Source: Nematopogon swammerdamellus (Eukaryota; Arthropoda; Insecta; Lepidoptera; Adelidae). Taken from it: DNA of 64,000 nt. The notes beneath the pieces are model-generated. The model was given only the letters and a program-made list of their open reading frames with translations, was not told the DNA's origin and did not search any database. A program made the translations under genes and the position numbers. Each line of letters begins with the position of its first letter. The first letter of the stretch is position 1. Positions 11,845-21,749 of the stretch are shown in pieces. The DNA is taken from NCBI GenBank assembly GCA_946902875.1, contig OX336345.1, positions 18,011,395 to 18,075,394 of the forward strand, in the 5' to 3' direction.

Positions 11845-11954
11845 TTTCCAGTTCAGTGTAGCCGACACGACCATGCATTGACATGGCACCTAGTTCACCA
11901 AGGTGTTGTGTTATGGACTGACATAACGGATGTTGTAGAATTTGTTTTTTTTTT
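11845..11954 (+). mobile_element. Family A SINE fragment
   Basis: Contains TTCCAGTTCAGTGTAGCCGA, GACATGGCACCTAGTTCACC and a diverged end. Both the head and the terminal GTGTCAGTTTCC block are missing. The T-run after it is the poly(A) of the adjacent minus-strand LINE tail. Confidence 0.75.
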
Positions 11955-12032
11955 ATTGAAAGCGCGACCGAGCAATCCATAAGGTTTCTAACGACGCCAA
12001 TGGACATTCGGTCGTATGCGGACGTTGTATTT
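11955..12032 (-). mobile_element. LINE 3' tail fragment
   Basis: AAGCGCGACCGAGCAATCCA, TAAGGTTTCTAACGACGCC and GGACATTCGGTCGTATGCGG match the 3' end of the RT remnant at 9286-9540. Only the last roughly 80 bp survive. Confidence 0.75.
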
Positions 12033-12349
12033 GTTATTTTTATTGCAGTTAAACAGAAATAATGGCACTTATAATGCCCATAATATACTACTGCTAGGTG
12101 GGTGGCGCAAATAAATATACATATTTTGAGACAGGTAGGTAGAGTAATAGAAAAATACACTTAAATATTAATAGTTACGTACGACATAGATAATAAATAT
12201 ACCAGACACCTATTGTGATGTATCTCCGCCTCTTCCGTGACACCACCTTTATCTAACCGTGTCAGTTTTCATAAAAAGAAAAAAGTTAGATAGGTAATAG
12301 GAAATACAGTACACAATAAAGACATAAAAAGTAAGAACTCATTGAACGA

Positions 12350-12597
12350 AATAATGCACTTCATGACACTTATTGCGTAGCAAGGGCGGCCTTATTGCCT
12401 TAGGCAATTTCATCCAGTCAACCCGGTGGACCTAAATTTTTACATGGAATCCGAACCATGGAGCAGTCGTGGAAAGTATGGACGTAATTTTATTCAAATC
12501 AGAAAAAACTCAATGGTACACTCACCGATTGGATTCGAACCTCAGAGCTCTCGCAAGATAAGCCGTCGCGCAAACCACTCGGCCACCCGCCGCGCCA
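12350..12597 (-). mobile_element. Family B tRNA-headed SINE, near full length
   Basis: Read on the minus strand the head is GGCGCGGCGGGTGGCCGAGT, with A box TGGCCGAGTGG and B box GGTTCGAATCC spaced as in a tRNA. It is followed by a non-tRNA body matching 2985-3226. A tRNA-like 5' end joined to an unrelated body defines a tRNA-derived SINE. It is not a functional tRNA gene: the 3' half continues into SINE body. Confidence 0.85.
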
Positions 12598-12639
12598 TAG
12601 TAAATAAGTAAATAATAAATAGTAAATATTAGTAAATAG

Positions 12640-12796
12640 TAGTAGGAAAACGGAGTGTGGGAAGACCACCCGCCAGGTGGGACGACGACATCAAGTACGT
12701 CGGCGGAAAGCAGTGGTTCCGTATCGCTGAAGGCCGGGAGGACTGGAAGAAAATTGGAGAGGCGTATGTCCAGCAGTGGACGCTTACACGCTGACT
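12640..12796 (+). pseudogene. RTE-like LINE C-terminal remnant
   Basis: Sequence from GGAGTGTGGGAAGACCACCC through GACGACATCAAGTACGTCGG to GCGTATGTCCAGCAGTGGAC encodes the VGRPPxRWDDDIK region near the C-terminus of lepidopteran endonuclease/RT elements. The fuller copies are at 24585-24980 and 58428-58736. Confidence 0.75.
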
Positions 12797-14094
12797 GATA
12801 AATAGTAAATATTGTGAATTTAAAGAAGTCATCGAAAAACATTACCCGCCTTTCTGCTTCGCACATTCGGGTAAAAATAAGAGAGTAAGATAATAAATAA
12901 ATAGCCATTTCCAGCGAAATCATCCTCTGGCTAGCGGAAGACTGCACTGCTGAAGCCCGTCTTAATTGCAAGTTTGCTCCGCATTACAAACACAATGTAC
13001 CGTAGCATAAGATATTAGTTCGGCTAGAACCATTTCTACGTCGAGGCCGCTGCACGGCGCTTTAGACATACATGTGTATTCTTTCTTATACACTTGTACT
13101 TCGCGAAGAATACGTCATTGAAAATTTTACGTGAATTTATTGAGTCGTTCTCGACATATAAGCGAACATATAATCGACGACCGTACCGTGCGTGGAGCCG
13201 GAACTTAAATAGAATAGCCCCACTTCATATCTCTCCGTGCTTGTCGGATAGTCGACTACGGGAAAAGAACAAGATTCCGTGCTAAAGGGCGGCAGATTGG
13301 CCATCTCACCTTGGCGCGGTTCTTCCACCGAGTCAGGCGGCAGGTGGGTCTTCATGCTTGATAGTCCCAATACTTCCTCAAGGAAAAAAATACATTGCAT
13401 TAATATATGGTATGAATACAATATTTATGGTACGCTTGGCAACGCTACGCCGACATCGGCCCTGCCTACAGGGACGTGAGTAGGCCGCTTTAGCAACTTC
13501 ACTAGCACCCATTTGCTACCGAATACTATAAAATAGCTCCCCAGTCTACTTATGGCGTGTCTGATATTAGATGTCGGCACATTTAGCAAGTACTTAATTA
13601 TTAAGGCTATTCCAGAGAGCGGCTCCTTAAGCATTTCCTACATAGAGGGCATTGAACAAGAGCCTGAGTGTGTGCTTAAGGTATGTTTGATCCGGGCTAT
13701 GAAATATGCAAATTATTTTGTAGATCCATGTTCACTTAGCACTCGCAAGGGTGAATTAATTTGATGATATTGTAATGTACATGGTGATTCAGTTTGGAGC
13801 AATTTTTCTGCGGTGCATAAGATTTTATTACTGAATGCTATTTATTCCAGACAACGGGTGCACTGCAAGTTGTCATTGCTAATATTTAAATTTTTAAATA
13901 ATAAAAACCCGCATTGATGCCCTCATTCTTTCATTGTTTTATAAATTCGTGTTACGTTTAATTTGAAGAAAAACATGATTTTTAATCGCATGTTTAAGCA
14001 CTACTTACATTCTTTGACTAGTGACACCTAGTGGTATACCCTATCTATGTTAGACCAACCAACATTAAAAAAAAATATTAAAAAGCATTACAAT
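12797..14094. other. Unique sequence with one family C fragment
   Basis: No gene recognised. At 13215-13360 a diverged family C segment (TTCCGTGCTAAAGGGCGGCA, CACCTTGGCGCGGTTCTTCC) is embedded, reading in the same direction as 40695-41150. The frame at 13094-13285 and its antisense at 13137-13421 are incidental to this repeat. Confidence 0.45.
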
Positions 14095-14273
14095 CCTATT
14101 ACTTTAAATGAGCTAAACTTGTATATATATACCTATATATATAATCGGTTTCACGGAATGGGCTCTAACGATTTGGATAAAATTTTGTATTTGGATAATG
14201 TTATTTTTTCCAAGTTTATCTAGAAAGATGTAGACGCCGAGCGAAGCTCGGTCGCCCAGGTACTTATTATTAA
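14095..14273 (+). mobile_element. Family K element
   Basis: Runs from about CCTATTACTTTAAATGAGC to GACGCCGAGCGAAGCTCGGT and CGCCCAGGTACT, with an AT-repeat patch and a terminal GCCGAGC/GCTCGGT hairpin. An inverted copy is at 42757-42911, where it splits a family E element, so it is a mobile unit of about 155-180 bp. Confidence 0.75.
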
Positions 14274-14789
14274 AATGTGTAAAAGCGGTAAATGCCTAAA
14301 ATAACACAACAATAATATAATTTTGTTTGGGCAAAATTGTTCATACTAAAAATGGTATCCACAAAAAATTCTATGGTTCTATTTCCTTTCAAAATCAAAT
14401 CAAAAAGCAAATATGTGCGTACACTTAAAAACTTTCTCCCATAGTGCTTTCGATATTGACACACAAGAAGAGTATTTTTCGTCGCGTATGCCTTCAAGGG
14501 AGGGTTGCTATAATGGAAGTCGCCTTTTCCATTGTCAGTTCAAAATTGAATTTTCACTTAATACCAGTGACTGTGTAGCTGAGCTGAGCTTACTCCATCG
14601 ATTGCTGACAATCTTACTTCGTTTACCTACTGCATCAAATAATGTCAAACTAAACCTTAAAATTTCTCACAAAAAAAACTGCGATTTCCGAAAATTTTAA
14701 ATACTATATCCCGATTTCTTTTTACCCGAATATTATTTGTAAAGTTTCTTCTTTTAATGTTATTTTTTTTTTCTTTTAATGTTTCTTTG
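14274..14789. other. Unique spacer
   Basis: No gene recognised; short overlapping open frames (14270-14497 minus, 14413-14700 plus) have no family motif. Confidence 0.35.
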
Positions 14790-15052
14790 GTTTCCGTATC
14801 CCGTACGAAAGGCTTACTAAGCCTACGCCGTCTGTCTGTCTGTCTGTCCTACTGCTGTATCTTTGGAACCGTAATAGGCAGCCGGTTGAAATTTTCACAG
14901 AATATGTGTTATTATGGCGGATATAACAACAAATAATAAAATATAGAAAAGGTCAAAATTAAGGGGGGTCCCCATACATTTTTTTTTTCAAAGTTTTTTT
15001 TTGTGGTGCGGAAACCTAGGTGCGCGAGTCCGACTCGCACTTGGCCGGTTTT
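14790..15052 (+). mobile_element. Family E element copy
   Basis: TACGAAAGGCTTACTAAGCC, a GTCTGTCTGTCTGTCC run, GGAACCGTAATAGGCAGCCG, TTTTCACAGAATATGTG and the terminal CGACTCGCACTTGGCCGG. It is the best preserved plus-oriented copy here. Confidence 0.85.
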
Positions 15053-15071
15053 TTGAACATTGGTGCGTTAC

Positions 15072-15255
15072 AGGCTCAAATTGTAGGGTTAACACCGTAC
15101 TAGGTGGCCACATAGCAGGCACGACTGTGTTCACCTCTATTATAGCCAGCAATCCAAAGAGTCCGGTATGGCACCTACCTCCTGGGTGGTGATATTGGCT
15201 GATGGGGGCGTGTGCTCTGCGCCCCTCTGACTCATCCGGATTACATAAATAAATT
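15072..15255 (+). mobile_element. Family D repeat copy
   Basis: GTACTAGGTGGCCACATAGC, GGCACCTACCTCCTGGG, TGATATTGGCTGATGGGG and terminal TCCGGATTACATAAATAA. Related copies occur at 19806-19992, 29036-29562, 39868-40105 and 54462-54550. The A-rich 3' end following GGATTACATAA suggests a retroposed short element. Confidence 0.75.
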
Positions 15256-15453
15256 GTACTCTGTAAATATGTTAAATAAATAGTACGTAAATTGTTTTTT
15301 CTTGATTCAAACTGTTAGAAATATCAGAGATCATGGCCTTGCCTCCACGGACCCCGGGATCAGATTGAATAGATCATAGTTGGAGCAATACAATTTAGTT
15401 TTATTAAAAATAAACTTTAAGACATATAATATCTATACATCAGATCAGATCTA

Positions 15454-15483
15454 TACATCATCATCATCATCATCATCATCATA
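15454..15483. repeat. (ATC)n microsatellite
   Basis: About eight perfect TCA/ATC units, flanked by a doubled ATCTATACATCAGATCAG-like segment. Confidence 0.95.
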
Positions 15484-15545
15484 TATCGTCATGATCATCA
15501 TATATCATACTAATAATAACGGTCATGGAGAAAGTTACTTTGTTC

Positions 15546-16075
15546 TTAACCGACTTCCAAAAAAGGAAAGGTTCTCAATTCGTCTGTATGTTTTTTTTTT
15601 TTATTTATTATTATATTTTTTTTTTTTTGTATGTTTGTTACGCGATTTCTCCGTCAATTGAGGGCCGATTTAGAAAATTCTTTTTTTGTTAGTTAGGTCA
15701 TACTTCCGAGGTGGTCCCATTTCAATTTTATCGATATTGGTTGAGTGGTTTTCGAAAAATCAGCATAATACTATGGTGTGTGGTTACCTTCAGCAAAACT
15801 TGTGATGTGGTCGTATTCGGCAATTTTCAGTTTGATAAATTAGTATGGTGTGTGGTTACCTTCAGCAAAACTTTTGTGATGTGGACTTATTCAGCAATTT
15901 GCAGTCTGACACATATGGCGAATAATTCTGTACCACTTCAATCGATTTCGATTATTCGATTTCGATTATTTTATTTATGTAATATTACTAAAAAGAATGA
16001 AATAAAAACTGTTTTAAAAAATATTAAACCGATTTCAAAAAAACAAAAAGAACTAAAAAGTATTAAATACCTAAT
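15546..16075 (+). mobile_element. Family M element with internal 70-bp duplication
   Basis: Begins AACCGACTTCCAAAAAAGGA, continues GGTTCTCAATTCGTCTGTATG, CGATTTCTCCGTCAATTGAG and GGCCGATTT, and ends near AAACCGATTTCAAAAAAAC. A second start is at 16340-16510 and related ends make up the palindrome at 17613-17990. Within it 15774-15845 and 15846-15917 are a direct tandem duplication of about 70 bp (GGTGTGTGGTTACCTTCAGC in both). Non-coding. Confidence 0.7.
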
Positions 16076-16339
16076 ATTTTGAAATTTTCTCTGTCCTGTT
16101 GAAATACATGAATCGATATTTACTAGTGATACATATTCGGACCCTTGTTTCATGAATATTCTAAATTTGAAATTTTTTATCTTTTCCGACCGGCTAGGTG
16201 CGCTTAATTTATTATGGTACCTGACCATGAGTACCATCGAGCTGGTCTGATGATGGAGACAGAAGGTGGCCATAGGAACTACACATGATAAACCCATCGT
16301 GTTTGGGCTCGTTGCATTTTGTCTTCACGAGAAATTTAC

Positions 16340-16510
16340 TTTAGACCTAAGAGATTCTCAATTCGACGGTATGTTTTCTTTTTTTGGATGTTTGTTACTC
16401 GATTACTCCGTCAATTGTGGGCCGATTTTGAAAATTCTTTTTTTTTTATTTGAAAGGGGATAACCCTGAGGTTTTTGAAGTGAAAACTTCTTTAGCGGCG
16501 CTTGGCACTT
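16340..16510 (+). mobile_element. Family M element, 5' part
   Basis: GATTCTCAATTCGACGGTAT, TCCGTCAATTGTGGGCCGAT and GATTTTGAAAATTC repeat the start of 15546-16075 in the same orientation. Confidence 0.7.
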
Positions 16511-16644
16511 TTTTAGGTGGGTAAAAAATGTATAACACGCGACATCGCGTCAGCGTCATTTTTAAAATGAAACCTTAAGTCATTGCATTAAGGGTTAAGT
16601 TAGAGTGGCACGGGATCTGCCGGCACTCCCGGAGTGCAACTGTT

Positions 16645-17137
16645 AAGTAGGGTTCGGTAACACGTTTATGTCTGTCCATTCTACTAAGTTCTGCAAAATG
16701 AATGTAGGGTTCCGTAACAAATGCATGTCTGTCTGTTCTACTAAATTTAACATTTATTTCAAAATGAATGTAGGGTTCCGTAACAAATTCATGTCTATCC
16801 GTTCTACTAAATTTTACAATTTTCAACCAAGGTCCTCCGACGGTTATTTTATAATAAAAGTAGGGTTCCGTAACACGTTTATGTCTGTCCATTCTACTAA
16901 GTTCTGCAAGATGAATGTAGGGTTCCGTAACAAATGCATGTCTGTCCGTTCTACTCAATTTTCAACCAAGGCCCTCCGACGGTTATTTTATAATAAAAGT
17001 AGGGTTCCGTAACAAATGTATGTCTGTCCGTTCTACTAAATTTCACAATTTTCAACCAAGGTCCTCCGACGGTTATTTTATAATAAAAGTAGGGTTCCGT
17101 AACACGTTTATGTCTGTCCATTCTACTAAGTTCTGCA
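16645..17137 (+). repeat. Degenerate tandem array of GTAGGGTTCCGTAAC units
   Basis: Seven or more units start GTAGGGTTCCGTAAC and continue ATGTCTGTCC(A/G)TTCTACTAA, at about 16648, 16705, 16770, 16860, 16916, 17000 and 17090. Some alternate with CAACCAAGGTCCTCCGACGG, giving a higher-order period near 140 bp. The unit resembles the GGTTCCGTA/GTCTGTCTGTC part of family E. Repetitive frames on both strands follow from the tandem structure and are not genes. A family A SINE interrupts the right end. Confidence 0.85.
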
Positions 17138-17492
17138 ACATCACCTACAACGTCCGTGATGTTAGCCCATAACACCGGGTAAACTAAGTGCCGTGTCAGT
17201 ACTTCCCCCTTTGATCGTGCTGACTACACTGAACTGGTCGGAAAACACAAACTATTTACATAGCCGTTTCGACCGACGTTTAATTCAGTGCGGTGGTACC
17301 ATCCCGGTCAGGTTAAACCCTACCATCAAGTAAGATTAGGAGGGAAGGGACCTACATTTTTACGAGGAATCCGAACCTCGGTCAGCCTCCAACGGTCAGC
17401 GGTCACCCATCCAAGTACTGACCGCACCCAGCGTTGCTTAACATTCAATAGCGACAGTTGACTGTCTGCACCACTGAGCTATCGAAGCTGAC
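17138..17492 (-). mobile_element. Family A SINE with the best preserved 5S-like head
   Basis: On the minus strand it starts GTCAGCTTCGATAGCTCAGT (A box), continues GAATGTTAAGCAACGCTGGG and GCGGTCAGTACTTGGATGGG-TGACCGC, then the T-arm GAGGTTCGGATTCCTC, then the body. The 44-nt TTAAGCAACG to TGACCGC stretch differs from animal 5S rRNA, as I remember it, at about four positions. The poly(A) end is lost against the tandem array at 16645-17137. Confidence 0.9.
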
Positions 17493-17612
17493 GTGGTCCT
17501 ATTTTAATTGGGTCAAGATCGGATTGGAAAGCGAGGCGGAATCGCGAGGCCGAAGGCCGAGCGATTCCGCCGAGTACATTAATAGCAAAAATTACTAAAA
17601 AAAACTGTGAAA
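17493..17612. other. GC-rich hinge before the palindrome
   Basis: Contains AAAGCGAGGCGGAATCGCGA then GGCCGAAGGCC, a self-complementary run GCGGAATCGC...GCGATTCCGC at 17537-17571. It probably belongs to the foldback/family M element that follows. Confidence 0.5.
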
Positions 17613-17990
17613 TAAAAAAAAAAGTTTTAAAAAACATAAAACCGACTTCCTAAAAAAAGGAAAACTAAAAAACTATTTAAAATAAAAATATAAAAACCGC
17701 CTTCAAAAATATATTAAATAAAAACCTAAAAAAAAAAAACGAACCCTAGAGTTGAAGGCGGTGCTAAAGCAAGCAAAAATGATGCATGAAAGAAAACATG
17801 AGTGGATGATAATATCCTTTGTGATTTGTGTAGCCTTTTTAGCACCGCCTTCAACTCTAGGGTTCGTTTTTTTTTTTAGGTTTTTATTTAATATATTTTT
17901 GAAGGCGGTTTTTATATTTTTATTTTAAATAGTTTTTTAGTTTTCCTTTTTTTAGGAAGTCGGTTTTATGTTTTTTAAAACTTTTTTTTT
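17613..17990. mobile_element. Large foldback with ~155-bp inverted arms
   Basis: 17613-17769 is almost exactly the reverse complement of 17837-17990. Landmarks are AACCCTAGAGTTGAAGGCGG, then TGCTAAA (17750-17768), against TTTAGCACCGCC then TTCAACTCTAGGGTTCG (17838-17865), and AAAACCGACTTCC against GGAAGTCGGTTTT. The spacer is about 67 nt. The outer arms carry family M end sequences, so it is probably a family M derivative rearranged into a snap-back form. Confidence 0.85.
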
Positions 17991-18049
17991 ATGAGATACT
18001 GAGTTTGTAGATTATATGTATGATACTAAAACTAAATTGATGATGTTTA

Positions 18050-18314
18050 AAAATATTTTCTGTATCTATGTATGTATTTTCCTCCATAACTCTTAAACCG
18101 ATCATCTGAGTTTGATGAAACTTAGTACAATCACATTTACCTATACGAGACACAGGATAGGCTAAATAAAATTGAGTTCCGGTTACGCTAAGATGTTGCT
18201 CTCATGCAAACCGAATTGTTCCGCACACCAAAATAAAGGTACGGTAGCGGGCTTACTTACTTTCTTCTTTTTAAATACGAATTTCACGCGAGCGAAGGCG
18301 CGGGTAAAAGCTAG
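18050..18314 (+). mobile_element. Helitron-like element, diverged
   Basis: The 3' end reads GCGAAGGCGCGGGTAAAAGC then CTAG followed by T, matching the Helitron termini in this window; the interior has CTCTTAAACCGATCATCTGA. The 5' boundary is not certain. Confidence 0.65.
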
Positions 18315-18924
18315 TATTTCATATAATCATTGACTTGACGACGATAAAGGTCTAGTCAAAAGGCATTCAGGTATTTCAATCATATATTTTTGTTAAATGG
18401 AGTTAGTCAAAATTTCACAAATGTCAAGTTACATTTTGATCTTACCATTTACATTTCTTGCGATACGTTTTATGAAGGCCAGAAAATAGAGTTATCCATA
18501 GTTGAAGAGGAACGCGAAATAGGCTCAGGGTGCAAGGAGGGTGAGCAAAATTGCATTGTCAATGACATTATCGCCTTGTCAGATCGCATTTCGATCGGCA
18601 TCATTGATAAATGCGGATATTATCAGATGACGCGGCCTATAGCGAGCTAGAAACCTAATCGGGATAAAGTCAGGTAACGTTTAGAGATTATTGCTTTTGG
18701 CACCTCAGTCCAAATTAATCCAAAAACCGTTGAATGAGGCGTAGACAGATTTATTTGTCGGTTAAATGGAATTTCATATACAGTTGACAAGAGTTAACCG
18801 GCAGTTATAATAAATTTTAGCCGAAGTTGGAATGAGGTTCAGGGGCAAACAGACAGACAGACATACAAACACGAGAACACATAAGCATAGACACACACAA
18901 TCATGCAAGAGGTCAGAAATGTAC
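18315..18924. other. Unique spacer with an unassigned 86-codon frame
   Basis: The plus-strand frame 18390-18650 is open for 86 codons and has mixed, protein-like composition including two cysteine pairs. No family is recognised, and no splice or repeat context supports it. The rest is AT-rich unique sequence with a TCAGGGGCAAACAGACAGAC run near the right. Confidence 0.3.
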
Positions 18925-19178
18925 TTTTTTATTATGGAAACTGACGCGGTTGGCTACATCACCTACAACATCCGTGGTGTCAGCCCATAACACCGGGTGA
19001 ACTAGGTGCCATGTCAGTGTTTCCCTTCGGTCGTGCCGGCTACACTGAACTGGACGGAAAACACAAACTATTTACATAACCGTTTCAACCGACGTTACAT
19101 TCAGTGCGGTGGTACCAACCCGGACGGATTGAACCCTACCACCTAGTAAAGTAAGAAGGGAAGGGATCTACAGTTTTA
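18925..19178 (-). mobile_element. Family A SINE, headless
   Basis: T-run, then TTATGGAAACTGACGCGGTT and the complement of the body through CCCTACCACCTAGTAAAGTA, stopping before the tRNA/5S-like head. Confidence 0.88.
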
Positions 19179-19491
19179 TATACACAATTTTCTATTTATA
19201 TTCTTTTCTATTTATATTTATATTCTATTCTATCTATATAGCTACTACCTACTTCATATAAAAGGGAACGTCTGTCTGTATGTATGTATGTTTGAGGTAA
19301 ACTCCGGAAGGACTGAACAGATTTTGATGCTGTTTGCATCAATGGACAGAGTAGTTCTTGAGGCTCACTATAGGCTATATACCATCACGCTAAATTACCT
19401 TAGGGCTGAGCAGTATCAAAAAACGACTAGTATGGACGGTAGATACGGAGATAATATAAGAATATAAGAGAAGCGATCGTTTATTATCATA

Positions 19492-20093
19492 CTAGCTTTT
19501 GCTCGCGGCTTCACTCGCGGTAGACTCGGTTTAAAGCAAATCCGATTTAAACGCAAATATTAATAAAAACTATCGCTTCTCTTATATTCCCTCTCTCTCT
19601 CCCTCCCTTCCTCGCTACCCCCCCCCCCCCCCTGCCCTTTCCCGTTCTCCTCCTTCCTTCCTCGCCTCCGTCCTTCTCTCCCCTCCATCCGGCACTATCA
19701 TTCGACACTATATTCCGTTCATTCTATACTTTCTTTCATACTGTTTAGCCCTGTTGCTATTTATCGTGGTGGTATTTAGCCTATAGTTAGCCTCAAGAAC
19801 TATTTTGTATGTAATCCCGCATCGGTGTCTGCGTCGGAGGGGCCAAAGCGCATGCTCCGACCAGCCAATATCACCTCCGAGAAGTTAGGTGTCATACCGG
19901 AGACTTCCCTGGATGGCTTGCTATACTGTACTAGGAGAACACAACCGAGGCTGCTATGCGGCCATCTTACACCCAGAACTACTCTTTACATTGGTGAAAA
20001 CCGCATCAAAATCTGTTGAGTGGTTCCGGAGTTTCCCTCAAACATACATACATACAGACAGGCGTTCCCTTTTATAAGAAGTAGATATAGAGA
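19492..20093 (-). mobile_element. Nested Helitron, precise A/T insertion
   Basis: On the minus strand it begins TCTCTATATCTACTTC and ends GAGCAAAAGCTAG, inserted between A19491 and T20094 of the outer element. It carries a homopurine/homopyrimidine tract (19588-19690 with a 15-C run) and a family D insertion at 19806-19992, so three levels of nesting are visible. Confidence 0.85.
19806..19992 (-). mobile_element. Family D repeat inside the nested Helitron
   Basis: ATGTAATCCCGCATCGGTGT, GGAGGGGCCAAAGCGCATGC and CCAATATCACCTCCGAGAAG in the order of the other minus-strand family D copies. The element interrupts the Helitron block that reads CAAAATCTG...AGTTCTTGAGGCT in the sister copy. Confidence 0.75.
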
Positions 20094-20160
20094 TTTGCGT
20101 TTAAATCGGATTTGCTATTAAACCGCGTCTACCGCGAGCGAAGCCGCGGGCAAAAGCTAG

Positions 20161-21745
20161 TTACTTATACAGGTAGACCGAGCGACAGACATACAGACAG
20201 ACAGACACACACACACACAGACAGTCAGATATAATGTACAACCAGACAGACGAACCGACGACAGATATATACGAGTATTTTATAAAATCTATAATTTCAA
20301 AATTCTCTCCCCATCGAAAGCGATATCTCAGCCGATCGCTCTCGTAACATTACGCCTGATAGTTTTCGCCCGCCCTGCATTTGTTTTCGTTTGCGTTGGA
20401 TGTTCTCTCGCCGTTTGTCGCTTCCTCTAATGAAAGAATTAGCTTTCATTACGACTGATACCATCCGCTGAAACGCCTTGAACGGATCCCGGAATTAAGA
20501 TTGAGCTTTTACACACACTAGCACGGGAGGGCGGGAAATGTATGGAGCAGGCAGTGAGGTTAAAGTTGTTTGAGCTAATCCTGAATTGAAGTGCACACGT
20601 TGAAATTTTTTATTGCGTTATACTGAGAGAATAGTTACTAAATCCAAATTATATTTAATTATACATTAAATGTTTGCTGAAATAAATTCCTTATTCGTTC
20701 TATGGTCATTAATCATCACTCATAAAATTATATGCATGCATGGAACTGAAATAAAAAAATCATAAATTTTAAAAATAATAATCTAGGGCGACTGTGATAA
20801 ACCTACGCATTCCTAACTTATCTATGCTAAAAGCATTTGAATTTTGTAAAAGTAGAAATTACTAAATGTCTGTGTAGGATCAAATGAGATAAGGAAACTG
20901 TTAGTAGCATCGGGGCATTGCTATAATTTCGCGTATCTTTACAAGTAATTATTCACGATTCACTTGACGCAAATGTGAGTTTAAAATGCCCGCGAAATAA
21001 AATAAATGCATCCATCCGGTTAAATCTCCAAGCGGCACAAATAAAAAAAAAACCTCAATTTGCATTTTGTTTATCACAACTTCAATTAGTCTCGATTAAT
21101 TGCCTCCCCCTTTTTTATTTCGTTCCTTTTCCAGCCCAAATAATTATCTTTTTAATGCGGCACATAAAGAGAGAACCGCCGAAGTTCTTTTTTTTTTCAT
21201 TCTGCATTTGTCCCCTTCCCTCCACCCGCTTCGCATTTGCCTTCTTAAGATGCTGATTGGGCGATATATTTAAGAATGCTCCGGACACGGTCCTTCCAGA
21301 AAATATATATCTTATATATACTTACATTTTCTTTCTTCGGGTCCGTTTTATTTTCGACCGCGCCCCGCCCAGAAAAGTCCGAACAGTTGGCATTATCTCC
21401 GCGCGTTAATGGAGCTTATGTAATTAGCAGAAAGTTGGATTTCCTGCGACCGGATGCAAGTGTTTCGTTCGCTAAGATGGCTGGTACAAGCATATTACTG
21501 CGCACCCAGCCCATCGACGCTCTTAACGGGAGGTCGTTTGCAGCGCTGCCAACCTAGCAAGATTAATGACATTACACCGAGACAGTTTTGTAAGAAGACA
21601 AACGTGACAAAAAACTTCGCCGTAATTAAGTAGATCGATTTCGTTGCAAATGGTACGAATTAGCGTCCGTTCCCTTCGCATTTTATGTGAATTTGAAATC
21701 ACTTTTTTTTCCACATTATTAGTATCTCTACTCTGTATCTGACTC
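20161..21745. other. Low-repeat region with candidate regulatory islands
   Basis: After a (CAGA)n/(CA)n microsatellite at 20183-20230, about 1.5 kb is essentially repeat-free. It has pockets with TAAT/ATTA homeodomain-type cores (around 20440 AATGAAAGAATTAGCTTTCATT, a near-palindrome, and 21412-21445). Frames at 20975-21256 and 21276-21557 show no family motif. Low repeat load is compatible with constrained non-coding DNA; function is not shown. Confidence 0.35.
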
Positions 21746-21749
21746 TCAT

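Larger units (their letters stand above)
19233..20160 (+). mobile_element. Helitron-like element (outer), split by a nested Helitron
   Basis: Starts TCTATATAGCTACTACCTAC after an A and ends CCGCGGGCAAAAGCTAG before a T. It is interrupted at 19492-20093. Rejoining the flanks gives TTATTATCATATTTGCG, which is exactly the uninterrupted sequence in the related copy at 41183-41504. Outer parts are 19233-19491 and 20094-20160. Non-coding. Confidence 0.85.

Noticed and set aside
12520..12597. Possible tRNA gene on the minus strand
   Set aside because: A and B boxes are present but the 3' side continues into SINE body shared with 2985-3226; no acceptor stem pairing was seen.
12522..12971. 149-codon minus-strand open frame
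   Set aside because: It covers an RTE remnant in antisense and part of a tRNA-headed SINE; no coherent protein family.
16575..17175. Repetitive open frames on both strands
   Set aside because: The repeated peptide arises from the DNA tandem array; both strands being open shows it is a composition effect.
17400..17460. Possible 5S rRNA gene
   Set aside because: The 5S-like segment is partial, sits inside a repeated SINE head and lacks the 5' third of 5S and a T-run terminator in place.
18390..18650. 86-codon plus-strand frame
   Set aside because: Composition is protein-like, but no family, splice context or conservation evidence is available; kept only as an unassigned note.
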